Shown piece after piece: positions 21,320 through 31,843 of a stretch of DNA of 31,853 nucleotides. The stretch lies in NCBI RefSeq assembly GCF_000313135.1, contig NW_004457264.1:1-31853 (forward strand), given 5' to 3'. Each line of letters opens with the position of its first letter. Position 1 is the stretch's first letter. A program made the translations under genes and the position numbers. Under the pieces are notes generated by a model. It had not been told where the DNA came from and made no database searches. It worked only from the letters and a program-made list of their open reading frames with translations. This DNA is from Acanthamoeba castellanii str. Neff (Eukaryota; Discosea; Longamoebia; Acanthamoebidae).

Positions 21320-23026
21320 ATGGAGGGTGTGGAGGACAGCAAGAAGCGGAAGGAGCCCTCGGTGGCAGAAGTCGCGGAGGTTGTGCCGGAGGAGGACATC
21401 ACGAGTGGCGTTGAAGAGGCCGGCACCTCCGCCGACGCTGTTGCGGCCAAGAGGCCTCGCCTTGAAGATGAAGGATCCAACCCTCCATCTGCCCAGCTCA
21501 AGGTGCGCACACAAGTGGCTGCTCTCCTTCCTTTCGTTGGCCAATCTCCATTTTTTTTTTTTTTTGCCGGAGCGATTTAATCTTACATTTGCACTCTTTT
21601 GGTACCAGTTTGCGGGCGAGGACTCGAACGGAGCGGAGTACGCCAGCGAGGAGGCCCTGTGGCGCTCCCTAAAGCGCGCCAAGACGCCCGAGGGCGGGCA
21701 GGGCGACGACACCACAGCGGAGGGCAAGCCCTGGTACCAGGGCTCCGGTACCGCCTACCACCGCCGCTATTTTTTTTTTGTTTGCCAACGTGGTCGCTGC
21801 AGAGGAGTACTGGGCCAAGGTGGAGCCCACTCTGGACGGCGTGTTGGGCGGGTTCGGCTTCTTGTCCACCATCGACATCAAGACCTCGCGCGCCTTCCTA
21901 TCCAGCTTCATCCCCGCCATTGGCTCTACTTCCAGATCTTCGACTTCAACCTCTTCTTCGACCTCTTCTTCGACTTCCTCCTCCTCTACAGACACAACTT
22001 CTCCACCTAGCCTCGCTCCGATCGAGACGACTCGAGCTCTCGGTACCGCTCCATTCCTCGTTCCCCCACGCAAACACCTCTCACACCTCGTCCACTGTAT
22101 TCTGTGCGTTGTGTGTGTGTGTGTGTGTGTGTGCAGATTGCGGTGCGGGAATCGGAAGGATCACGCGCCACCTCCTCCTTGACCTCTTCGATCGGGTAAT
22201 GCCGCCTCTCGTTTTGTCCTCTAATCCCGGGCCACCCGAGGGGACACTGATGCCGGGTGTCGTGTGAACCGCAGGTCGATCTGGTGGAGCCCGACGCCCG
22301 ATTCCTGGACAAGGCCAAGCAGCAGCTGGGTCCTCTCCAGCCCCTGAACGGCCACCGGTGCGCCCCTCTAATTATTGTTTATTATTGTTTATTATTATTA
22401 TTATCGTTTATATTTTTATTTACTGTTTTACTGTTTAACTCTTCTGGGCGGCCCTCGACTCATCGTGTGGTCGGCTCCAGGGTGGAGGGGTTCTTCTACG
22501 AGGGCTTGCAGTCCTTTGCTCCCGCAAAGCAGCACTACGACCTCATATGGATCCAATGGGTCATCGGCTACCTCACCGACGGTACGCAGCCCTTTTTACG
22601 TCGCCACCATTCGGGTCTGCTCTCTCGCACGCGCGACTCACACCGAGCCGGTGGCGGCCTTTCAGAGGACTTTGTGGCGTTTCTCGGGCGATGCAGGGAG
22701 GCGTTGCGAGAAAACGGCATCATCGTCATCAAGGACAACCTCAACTCCAAGGAGGGCTTCTACGTGGACAAGGAGGACAACTCCATCACCAGGTCCGCTA
22801 TTCTTTACCCTCTTCTTCTCTCCTTCTCGACTCACTTCATCTTCTTTACTTCTCGGGCTCACTTCATCGCCACCACACTTATGATGACAGGTCCGACGGG
22901 TACTTGCGTCGGCTGTTCGAGGAGGCGGGGTTGATGCTGGTGCGAGACGCCGTGCAGGAGGAGTTCCCTCCGGGCATGCTCCCTGTCCGCATGTACGCCC
23001 TGCGTCCCGCCAGCACGTCCTCCTGA
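21320..23026 (+). CDS. NTMT1: Alpha-N-terminal protein methyltransferase (NTMT1/METTL11A family), 355 aa
   Basis: Exons: 21320-21502, 21609-21747, 21803-22042, 22137-22195, 22275-22357, 22481-22581, 22666-22792, 22891-23026; the sum is 1068 nt, in phase. Family match from residue about 100: WYQ...EEYWAKVEPTLDGVLGGFG, SAM motif I ALDCGAGIGRITRHLL, VDLVEPDARFL, YDLIWIQWVIGYLTD, and GIIVIKDNLNSKEGF followed by DKEDNSITRSDGYLRRLF and a C-terminal MYAL. These enzymes methylate the exposed alpha-amino group of proteins starting Xaa-Pro-Lys after Met removal (RCC1, ribosomal proteins). The human enzyme is about 220 residues. The extra length comes from an acidic N-terminal region of about 90 residues with a KKRKE patch and from a Ser/Thr-rich insertion (about 30 residues) just before motif I. 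The gene is convergent with UTP14, with 125 bp between stops. A (GT)n run sits directly before one acceptor (22111-22133). Confidence 0.92.
22111..22133. repeat. (GT)n microsatellite next to a 3' splice site
   Basis: About 11 GT units lie within an NTMT1 intron and end directly in the acceptor GCAG, where a pyrimidine tract would be expected. Confidence 0.85.
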
Positions 23027-23151
23027 CGACCCAAATGACCACCACCACTGCGAGTCACCACCGACCACCAGCTCGGCACGACGAAGAGGGGAAAAAATGG
23101 CAGTTGGTTGTTTTATGAAGAGCTCGGAGTGGGGAGTGGAGGGCAGCAGCT

Positions 23152-26100
23152 TCACTTCTTGGCGGTCTGCTTGGCGTTCTTGGTGTCGGCTCGCTTCCGC
23201 TTGTTGCCGGCGACGGCAGCACCACGGTTGACGGGCTCGCCCTGGTCCTCCTCCTGCTTCTGCTTCTTGGCGAGGGGCTGCGAGATGGGTCGGATGATGT
23301 GGCCCGCCTTCGTCTCGATCTGCAGCAACCAAGGAGGGACGTGCGCGTGAGCCACAAGAAGGCCAACGAGGAGGGAGACAAGAGGAGAGACGTCATAGAG
23401 AGAGAGAGAGAGAGCGCGCGGGGTGGTCCTGAAAACGTACGCGAGGGCGAGTGATGCTGTTGAAGACGTGCTGCGTGTTCCACTCCCTGCCGAGGGGCGT
23501 CTGGAGCTGCGCCTCGTAGAGCTCCGGCTGCTTTCGGAACGTCGAGGGAAGCTGGTCGGCCCGATAGCGCGCGAACTACAAACAGACACAGTGGTAAGGC
23601 CACTACTACGTGTCTGGGGCGGAGGGCGTTGAGGTTGGCGTTGTACCTTCTTGTCTCGCTTCTGGTTGATGATGACGTGGTCGAGGCCGTCGTCGGTCCT
23701 GGTGGGTGGCTTGACCGGGAGCCCGTCCTTGGCTCGCTTGGGCTTCTGGATGCGCGGCTGCTTCTTGGGCGGACGCGTAGGCTTGGTCACGCCCTCGCCC
23801 ACCCACGCGCCCCAGCCGGGCATCACCGTCGGCTTGGCCGGAGCCGGAGCGTCGGCCTCCAGTTCCGCTCGCTTGGCCGCCTTGAATTCCTCGACCACGT
23901 CGTCGTTGGCGAAGGCCCGCTTGATGAGCTCCTTCTGCTCCTCGGTCGCCGACGCCAGCAGATTGAACGAAGAAGAAGACCCGTTACCGCTGTCGGCGCC
24001 CGATCGGTCGTCGTCGTGCTCCTTGACCTGGGCGGAGGCCACATCGGTGATGAGCCGCTCCACGTTGATCTTGAGGGTGGTCTCCGCCTGCTGCCTCTTG
24101 CCGAGCGCCTCCTTCTTCTGCTTCTTGGACACCTTGTCGTCGGCGGTGGTGCCGGCGTGCGAAGCGGTGATGACCGAGTGCGCGGTCTTCTTGGCTACGA
24201 CGCCCGTCGCGGCCGACGACCTCTTCATCCACGGGTTCTCCATGTCGTGCACCTCCGGGTTTCGGGGAGCGTGGCGCGACGTCTTGGTGGTGGTGGTCGT
24301 GGTCGAGATGTGGTCGGCCTCGTCCTCTTCGTCGGGCACGGCCTGCGGGCGAGCGGTCGGGGCCTTGATGTGCGCCACCGACAGCGGACCCTTGGGCTTG
24401 GGCGAGGCCAGAGCCTCTTCCTCCTCCACCGTCGTCTGCGTATCGACTTCCGACGACGCGCTGCTGCTGACGGCGGCGGCCTTGGTGGGAGTCTGCTTCC
24501 GGGCCGGGGCGGCCTTGCTCTTCTCCGGGGTCTCGCCGTTGTTGGCCTTCTTCACCTTCTTCTTTTTGTTGGTTCGCTTGCTTTCGGCCTGGCCCTCGCT
24601 CTCCTTGAGGATGGCCGCCACCTCGTCCTTCGTCTTGTTCACGTCATGCACGACGGGTCCCGCACCCTCGACGTCGGGGAACTCCTCCACGGCAAAAATG
24701 TTGGCGATCTCGGGCTCCTTCGTGGTCTGCTTGGTGCCCTTCTTGAGAAGAGCGGGCACGTCTGGACACACACGACGTGGCGGGTGGTGAAGAAGGAGTT
24801 AGCGACGATGTTCGGCTGGTGCGTGTCGTGTCGTGTGTGGTACCGATGGTGGCGTGACCGCTCATCCTGACGGTGCGGCCGCTGGAGAGGGCGGCCTTCT
24901 CGGTCTGGTGGGTGGCGCCCGAGAACTTGACCGGCGCCGACGAACCAGACGACCCGGCCTGCGTGGTGCCCAGGTCCTTTTGAACCGTGCGCCTGCCCTT
25001 CACCTCGGTCTCCTCGGGCGCCTTCGCCTCGGCCTCGAGGTTCTCGTCGTCGCTGTCGGCGTCGCGCTGGCGCATCATCTCCTCCATGTCCCGCTCCCAC
25101 TCCTCCTTGGCCTCCCGCATCTCGTCGGCGCGCCGCTTCTGACCGCGCTTCATGAAGTCCATTCCCATCAATCCCTGCAGATGCGCGCGGGGCGTCAGTA
25201 AGCCACTCAATCAAAACCAAGATCGATGGCCGGCAGTCGGCGCGAACCTTGGTGACCTGCGGCGCCTCCTCCTTCTCCAGCATGTCCAGGGCCTCCTGCA
25301 GCTCCTCCTCGTTCATGTCGTCAATATCGGCATCGTCATCCTCGTTCGCGTTCCTGTGATCATGACGGAGCAAAGCGAAAGAGGTGATGACCATCGGGTG
25401 AGCATGTACGTTGTTGTCACACACCGCCGCTGCGAACAGCCTCGAGGACCCCAGGGCGGCAGACGTACATCTGCTTCTTCAACAGCTGGTCCCTGATCTT
25501 GATCTGCTCCGAGATGGCCTGGCGGGTCTAGGAAAAAAAGAAGGCGAAAAGAGTGAATATCAACGATGTAGGCATTATCATCAGCTTATGGTGGTGCGGT
25601 ACCTCGGTGTCGAGGTGGCCTCGCGTCAGTTGTCTCTGCGCCCACTTGCCCTTGTTCTTGTGCCTGTCGCGCAGCACAATGATAGTAAGAATTGTTAAGG
25701 TTGCGCGAGGTGGAATACAAGCAAGCAACAACGGACCTCTGGGTGATCCTCTCCTGGATTCGGAGGCGCTCGATCTTCTCGGCCTCTGCGCGCGCCGTTT
25801 CCTCGTCCAGCTGGCCCAGCTCGTCCAGCGACATCGCGGACTTTTGCTTCTGCTTCTTCAGAATGCGATGATACCTGCACACGCCCAAAACAACAACAAC
25901 AACAAATTAATAAAGGCTTACAGGAGCAGAGGGTTGTTGTTGGGAGGAGGACGTACGCCTTGGACTTGATCTTCTTCCTCCGCTTGGCCTTGGACTCCTC
26001 GTAGAACAGGACGGCCTTCATCTTCTTGATCTGCGCCTCCCTCTGTTTGACCTCGTCGGTGCTGAGTTCGTTCATGTCGAGGCCCTCGAAGTGATCGATC

Positions 26101-28011
26101 GCCTGCTTCGTAACTCCGGACTGCGCCAGAATGTCGGCAATGCCCCTCTCCAGATCGTTTTGGGGCTGTGCACGGCCAAGAAAAGAACGAAAGAGAAGAA
26201 GTGCGATACGCCGGTCAACAACTGTGTCCACGAGTGGTTCTCTTCAGGGGGTATGCGTACCGTGTCGATCAGGGCCAACTTGGCTGCGGTGAGCTTCTCT
26301 GGCGCCGGCTCGGCAAACGGGAATTTGAGGTGATCGGCCTGTGCTCGCGTGGGCAAACGTGTGAGTGGATGAGTTGGCACGCTGCACAGGCAGAGGGGGC
26401 GAGTGATTGACATACCTTTCGGTTCTCCCGGACGGTGGTCTCCCACTTGTCGGTGATCTCTTCCTTCTTCTTCTCATAGGCCTCCTCGCGCGTGAGCTTC
26501 TGCTTGATAGGCTGATCCAGGGGCTGTGCGAGCAGGTTCTTCGTCTGGAGCAGAAGGAAGCAGGCAAAAAAACACGCGATGAGGAGGAACGTCAACGCAT
26601 CGAGAACGCGTTCGCACATATACAAGAGAGGGGGCCTGTGGACAGGTGGGGAAGGGGCAAACCTTCTGCAGTTCAGTCAGCTGCCTCTTCACGTCGGCAT
26701 ACTGCAGCTCGTCCTTCAGCGATCCCATCAGCGCGTCCAGCGTGAGCATGCCCTTGTTGGCTGCGCGCGCGGGCACACAGATGAAAAAAGAGGAGGGTGA
26801 GACGGTGCCATTCGACTCGGGTGAGGCAGGTGTAGTTACCAGAAGGCTGGAGGTTGAACTCGCCCTCGGGATAGAATTGCTCCGTCGAGGGACCAGACAT
26901 CTTCCTCTTCGCCTTTTTCTGATGTGTTGTGACGATATCGGCAACGCGTGTTAGTCCACTGTATAGTGCAGCGGCGAAGACTAATGAACGCTCACCTTGC
27001 CCTGCACCGCGGCCATCATGTGCTCATAGGCGCCCTCCTGCGCCTTGTTGCCGCTCTAGAGAGAGCAACAACAATGGGGTCGGTGGTGCACCCGGTCAGT
27101 CAGTCATGCAGGTGGCCCGGAAGGCGGGGATCCAAATCGGCATGAAGAGGGGGATTGCGTGCCTCCTCTTCGTCGTCTTCATTCTCATCGAGTTCGTCAA
27201 ACATTTCGTCCAGACGCTTGAAGTCGCCTTCGTTCTCGTCACCCTCGAAGTCTGCGTAGAGGGGGACAAGCCAACAAAGAAAGTCAGTGTGAGTGCACGA
27301 GTGCCGAGAGGCCGAGAGAGAAGCGGAGAAGAGGACAAGGAGAGGCACCATCGGCCTCGTCGTCGTCACCGTCGTCCGAGTACTCCTTGCCGGAGTCATC
27401 GCTCTCAGAAAGTGTGATTTCCTGCAGCACATCGCATTGATCAATTGATTGTAAATAAAACATGCAAAATCAGCAAGCGTTTTGATTTGTGTGGAAATGA
27501 AGATCCTCCGTACCTGATGCTTCTTGGCCTTCTTCTTGTCCTTACCCTTGCCGGCCTTCCCTTTGGGCGCCTCCTTGCCCCTCTGGCCGATTCCGCTGAG
27601 CACTTCGCCGTATCTCTTCTCATCCTCCTCGTCGAACGCCTCATCTTCGTCGATTTCCTCGTCATCTTCAAATACATCTCCATCTTCATCATCATCCTCT
27701 TCGGCGTTTATCATGGTGGACTTGAAGCGTCTACGGGCGGCCGCATCCATGCCTTCCATGTCCGGCCTTGCCCCTTCATCAATGTGCGAGTAGAACGCGG
27801 CGTTGCCCTCTCCATCGCTGCTATCTTCATACACATCTAGCTGCGATTGCGGCTTCCTCTTCTCCGCCTTGTCCGCTACCCCCTTCTTCGAAGATGCCGA
27901 CGATTTGTTGTTCTTCGCATTGCCCTTCGCAGGCGAGGTGCCTGATCTGCCCTTGCCTGCGCCTGATTTCGGAGCAAATTTGCTCTTGTTGGGTCCGGCA
28001 CCACGACGCAT
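23152..28011 (-). CDS. UTP14: UTP14, U3 snoRNP / small-subunit processome protein
   Basis: A nucleolar component of the processome that processes pre-18S rRNA; in yeast it activates the helicase Dhr1. First exon 28011-27514 begins MRRGAGPNKSKFAPK and carries the family's acidic block (DDEEIDEDEAFDEEDEKRYG). A dozen or more short exons follow with conserved pieces in order: MLTLDALMGSLKDEL, LTREEAYEKKKEEITDKW, ADHLKFPFAEP, KRRKKIKSKAY joined to HRILKKQKQK, IQERITQRHKNKGKWAQ, TRQAISEQIKIRDQLLKKQ, and GLMGMDFMKRGQKRR. The long exon 24761-23646 contains PEVHDMENPWMKR, PGWGAWVGEG and DHVIINQKRDKK. The last exons give LYEAQLQTPLGREWNTQHVF, ITRPR and KAGHIIRPISQPLAKK, ending in a Lys/Arg-rich tail. 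All are diagnostic Utp14 signatures, with the expected charge pattern. Start: first ATG of the open exon, 222 bp from the divergent USB1 start. Exon edges in the middle were not all mapped. Confidence 0.92.
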
Positions 28012-28233
28012 TGTGATCCTCCTCACGGTGTCTTGGAGCTAGCGTTTACGGAGCGGAATGGTGAGGGTTGGTGATCGCTACAATCGCGAGATGGCCGAGA
28101 TGAGATCCGGAAAATGAAGGGTACGAAAATTTGTTGTTTTCACTTTCTTCTCTCTTTCCAGCGTTCCACGCATTCCTCCTCGTGCGAGAAGAAATACAAA
28201 TAAAAATAACAAAATGGAGGAAAAAATAACAAA
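28012..28233. promoter_or_regulatory. Short bidirectional promoter region, UTP14/USB1
   Basis: Only 222 bp separate the divergent start codons, so both promoters and both 5' UTRs must fit here. The USB1 side (28170-28233) is A-rich. No TATA box or defined element was identified with confidence. Confidence 0.6.
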
Positions 28234-28239
28234 ATGGAG
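28202..28239 (+). repeat. 18-bp direct repeat duplicating the USB1 start-codon context
   Basis: AAAAATAACAAAATGGAG occurs at 28202-28219 and again at 28222-28239. The second copy holds the USB1 ATG (28234). The first holds an out-of-frame ATG (28214) in an identical context. Confidence 0.85.
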
Positions 28240-29558
28240 AACCTGCTGGCTGCTTACGATGAGGGCGAGGATGATGAAGTGGGCGAGGAAGAACAAGTGA
28301 CTGAGGCTTCCATAAACCTGAAGCGAAGCCGAGCTGATGCGCTGGAGGGAAAACACGTAGACACATCTCCAGACAAGCGGGCTACGCTCGCCGCGGCAAC
28401 AAAGACCAAGAAAGCTCGCGTGTCAGAGGGTGCAAAGCCGGTGGTGCTCCTGCCGCCCCCACCTGCCGACCTGTTTGGCGGCGGCAGCTCCCCCAACGAA
28501 GCAAAGGACAGCCCCGCGGCACACCTGGGCCGCGTGCGAAGCTTTCCGCACATTGAAGGCAACTACCCCACCTTCGTCTACATACCCGGTACGCTCGCGC
28601 GCGCGCTTTTGTGCAGTTCGTGCTCGCCCATGCACAGTCCACCCACTCACATCGCGTGCCGGCCCGCAGTGTACATCACAGCCGTGGATGGCCTGATGCC
28701 GTGTGCCGATCGGCTGCTCCAACAGTTCCGCGACTGGTACCTCGTGTGTGGTGTCAGTGCCCGGCTTGGTCGGCACATGCTCATATGCGCAGGCTGCCCG
28801 GCCGACAGGTCTACTCCATCAGCGAGCTGCGGGATGAAAGCAGCGGCGACGTCACGAGCAGCCGCCGGCCGCTGGAGCTGATTTATCACGTCAGCATCTC
28901 ACGCACCGTGGGCGTGCGCCAGCACCAGATCGACCCCCTCATCGACCTTTTGCGGTCCACCCTCACACCCGAGCGCAGGTTCAGTCACGTCTCACTTCTC
29001 TTGTCGCTGTCCCTTTTGGCACTGATGTATGAGGTGCGGTGCGCGCAATGCAGTTTCGAGGCCAGCTTTGGGGCGTACGAGGTGTTCACAAACGATGAGC
29101 ACACGCGATCGTTCCTCTCGCTGAGCGTCGTCGACGGGAAATCCAAGGCAGCGCTCCTCTCTCCGCTCAATCTTCTTTTCTCTCTTTTGTCTGATCCGCG
29201 CTGGCTGTGTGTACGCTCATGCAGGTGTGTTCGCTCATCGCCAAGGTGGACGGGGTTTTCAAGCAGTTCCGACTACCGACCTACTACGAGGTACTCCGCG
29301 GCAGAGCCCAGCCCAAGCGCGCGCCACACATAACACTGACGCTCTACATGCGCGCGTGTCACCAAGGATCCGCGGCCACACATGACGATCGGGTGGACCT
29401 TGGAGGATGTGCTGTCCACCGACGAAAAGGGACCGCCGGGCCTCCGTCCGGACAGGCGCCACTCCCTCGACCCCGACATGGGCGGCCCGTTCCGCTTTCG
29501 GGTTGGCAACGTCCAGTGCACGCCCGGCCGCCTCATCTACGACTTCCCCCTGAAGTAG
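28234..29558 (+). CDS. USB1: USB1-type U6 snRNA 3'-5' exonuclease, 319 aa
   Basis: Exons: 28234-28588, 28670-28736, 28793-28978, 29054-29147, 29225-29290, 29367-29558; the sum is 960 nt, in phase. USB1 is a 2H phosphoesterase that trims the U6 snRNA 3' oligo-U tail in the nucleus. Signatures: RSFPHIEGNYPTFVYIP, the first catalytic motif LIYHVSISRTV (HxS), VFTNDEHTRSFLSL, KVDGVFKQFRLPTYYEDP, and the second motif PHMTIGW, where HxT stands in place of the usual HxS. The first 90 residues are an acidic and basic low-complexity region. One intron (29148-29224) starts with GC rather than GT: AAG/GCAGCG. Only that junction preserves GKSK-VCSLIAKVDG and the reading frame. The start is the ATG at 28234; the ATG 20 nt upstream is out of frame. 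The gene is convergent with the PLC-like gene. Confidence 0.9.
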
Positions 29559-29759
29559 CCGAAGCAAAGAGAGAGTCAATCGCAACCCGTGCTCGTCGTG
29601 GGAAGTCCACCACAAATGGTTGGGTCGGGCAAGCCGAGCTGGTAACGAGACCACAGGAGCGGCCCTGTACAGGCTTATTCCACGAGTGCCATCCTCCCAC
29701 GATTGCCGCGGTTGCTTGGGTGCCGCTCGACAGGCGCTGTTGAAGGGGAAAGCAGGTCG

Positions 29760-31843
29760 TCAGAGACAAGATGGGGTCTGGCAACCCTCCACACTGTGGT
29801 GACATGTACCGGTACACGCAAAGTTGGAGCAGCTCCCGCTCAAACACTGCGAGTCGACTCCGCAAGCGTCGCCTGTAACACGAATGTGTGAGTTGCGTGA
29901 AGGTTCTTGTGCGCGAGGTGGGAGGTACCGGAACCGCCAGGGCTGTCGTTGAGACAGATCCCGGCTTGCTGGTTGCAGACGCCAAACAGACACTGGGTGT
30001 TGTTGACGCATTTATCACCGGGCTTGCCTGGAGAATAGCGACGTATGAGGGTAAGGTCACCAAACTGCCAAGTGCCTGGTGACTTTCACCCATGTACAAG
30101 GGTGGTTACGTGCCTTCTATACGGGTCCAGTTGCACGCGTTACAACTCAAGGGGCAGAGCTGCTGGACAGTCACATTGTTGGCGCACGACCCCTCCTTTT
30201 TCCAAACGGGGCAGTCGATCTGACGGTACTCCCGAGCATCGTTGCAGTTGAGCCGGTTCAGCACGCGGGCCTGGTCGAGGCGGGAGCCACGGGTAAGTCG
30301 AGCGGAGTCCACGAGAAGGGCGGGGGTTTGGGTACGAACCCAATCGAGGGAGTTGACTTCGCTCTGGTAGTCCGTCATCAAGATGTTGATGCGGTAGTTG
30401 ATCATCTCCTTCATGAACGACTCGAAGTTGTTGCCGTTGGCCAGGCGGGAGAGCTGGTGCAGATCTCGCAGCTTGTCCCACGGGTTGAGAATGGCATTCA
30501 CAATCCTTCCGCGCCCGTTCCTCCGTTAGACGCTCGCACGCAGGAGGAAAAAAACAGTGTGGTGCGGGGACTTATACATTTTCGCGGACGTTGTGAGAAC
30601 CCACTGCAGCTTGTAGACCGCGTCGGGATTGCCTGGCGTAACGACCAGTGTTCCGATGAGTACAGAGGAAGCGGGGAGTCTCGCTGCGGAAGGGAACGCC
30701 ACCTGTTTGAGACTGCACAGACTTGGTCTCGTGGTCGAGCATGGCGGGGAAGTTATCGACGTTGGCCCAATCGGACACCAGGTACCTGCGCACACTCGGA
30801 GTAAGTTGACTGCGACGCCCGCCCCACGAGGAAAGCTCCGGAGCGGTGCTCTAGTACTCCTGAGAGGGCCACAGCTCGTCGTAGCGGTTGGCCGTCGGCA
30901 TGTCGTCGTAGAGGACGAGTACCCGCTTGCCGGATCGTAGCATATCGCCGTAGGTAAACGTCAAGCCGGCGTACGCGTACTTGTCGGCTATCACGCCCAC
31001 CCTGCTCCTGCCCCGGTCTTCGATGCCCGCGGCACCTTGGACGAAGGGGAGCCGGTCTCCCTCGCCTTGCTCGACTCTCTCGCCCGACGATGCTCCACGC
31101 TGGAATGCGGTGTCGTGGCGGCGCGACTCGAGGGGCTTGACGGGACGGCCGACCTTGGGCAGGATGTGGGCGGCTTGCGCCAGCCTGGGGGCGAGCGACT
31201 TGGGGAACATGCCGAAGGGTCCCAGGTACTTGTGCATTAGCATCACCAAATTGTCGTGCTGCGTGTCATTGAACCTGATGTAAACATGGGTGGGGTCCAA
31301 ATCGTGAGTGAAGGTGAAACTTGGAACGCGGTAACAGTTGGACGGCTGGTACCCGGCGAACGAGCCCCATTGCAGGATGACGATCTCCTCCGGGAAGTCG
31401 GTGAGGAATTGGGTTATATTGCCCAGCATCTCTGTGCGCGTGTGCGCGTGAGTAACATCCCGCGGGTCGGTGGTTCCCAAAAGATGTGAAGGGCTTACCT
31501 TCGGTCGGGCTGCCGAGGATAAAGTGCAGCGTATGGTACATGGCGGTGTCCTTGCTCCAGCACACTCGAATATCGAGGAAGCGGGCGCCCCTGCGTTGTG
31601 TCCCTTGCACTGTGAGTCCCTGCATCAGTTCTAGGAGGAAGGGGTCACAGTACTTGTAAAGTTGTGTGTACACATCGCTGTTCTGCGTGTCGGCCCAGCC
31701 CTTGATCACCTGGTATGGCTTCTGCGGTGGTGTAGCGGCGAGACATCAGTTAAACGCAGCTTGCAGCGCAACGAGGAAGTTGGGGGTACCTCGACGCCCA
31801 TCTTGCGCAGCGTGACAAGCAGGTCCTGCACCCATACGTTCAC
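29760..31843 (-). CDS. PI-PLC X-domain protein with ShKT-like and Cys-rich C-terminal modules; 5' end outside the window; apparent frameshift
   Basis: Exons: 31843-31790, 31721-31499, 31431-30858, 30785-30578, 30505-30123, 30027-29929, 29872-29760 (stop). The catalytic region shows GARFLDIRVCWSKD and MYHTLHFIL (Arg and second catalytic-type His of PI-PLC X domains), FPEEIVILQWGSF, KRVLVLYDD, and LWPSQE-YLVSDWANVDNF. Later come LQWVLTTSA and YRINILMTDYQ, closing the TIM-barrel-like domain. A six-Cys ShKT-like segment follows (DCPVWKKEGSC ... LCPLSCNAC), then two short Cys-rich repeats of the C..N.QC..G.C type. Disulfide-rich modules imply a secreted or surface protein; the signal peptide and first catalytic His would lie beyond 31843. 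A roughly 55-residue polar insertion (about 31165-31000) interrupts the domain. The frame changes by one base near 30710-30735, so the gene may be damaged, or one base may be wrong in the assembly. Exon sum minus one base is divisible by three. Confidence 0.82.

Noticed and set aside
23629..24870. Long plus-strand open frames (413 and 379 codons) opposite UTP14
   Set aside because: Antisense shadows of the long UTP14 exon, which carries the diagnostic PGWGAWVGEG and NQKRDKK motifs and C/G wobble bias on the minus strand.
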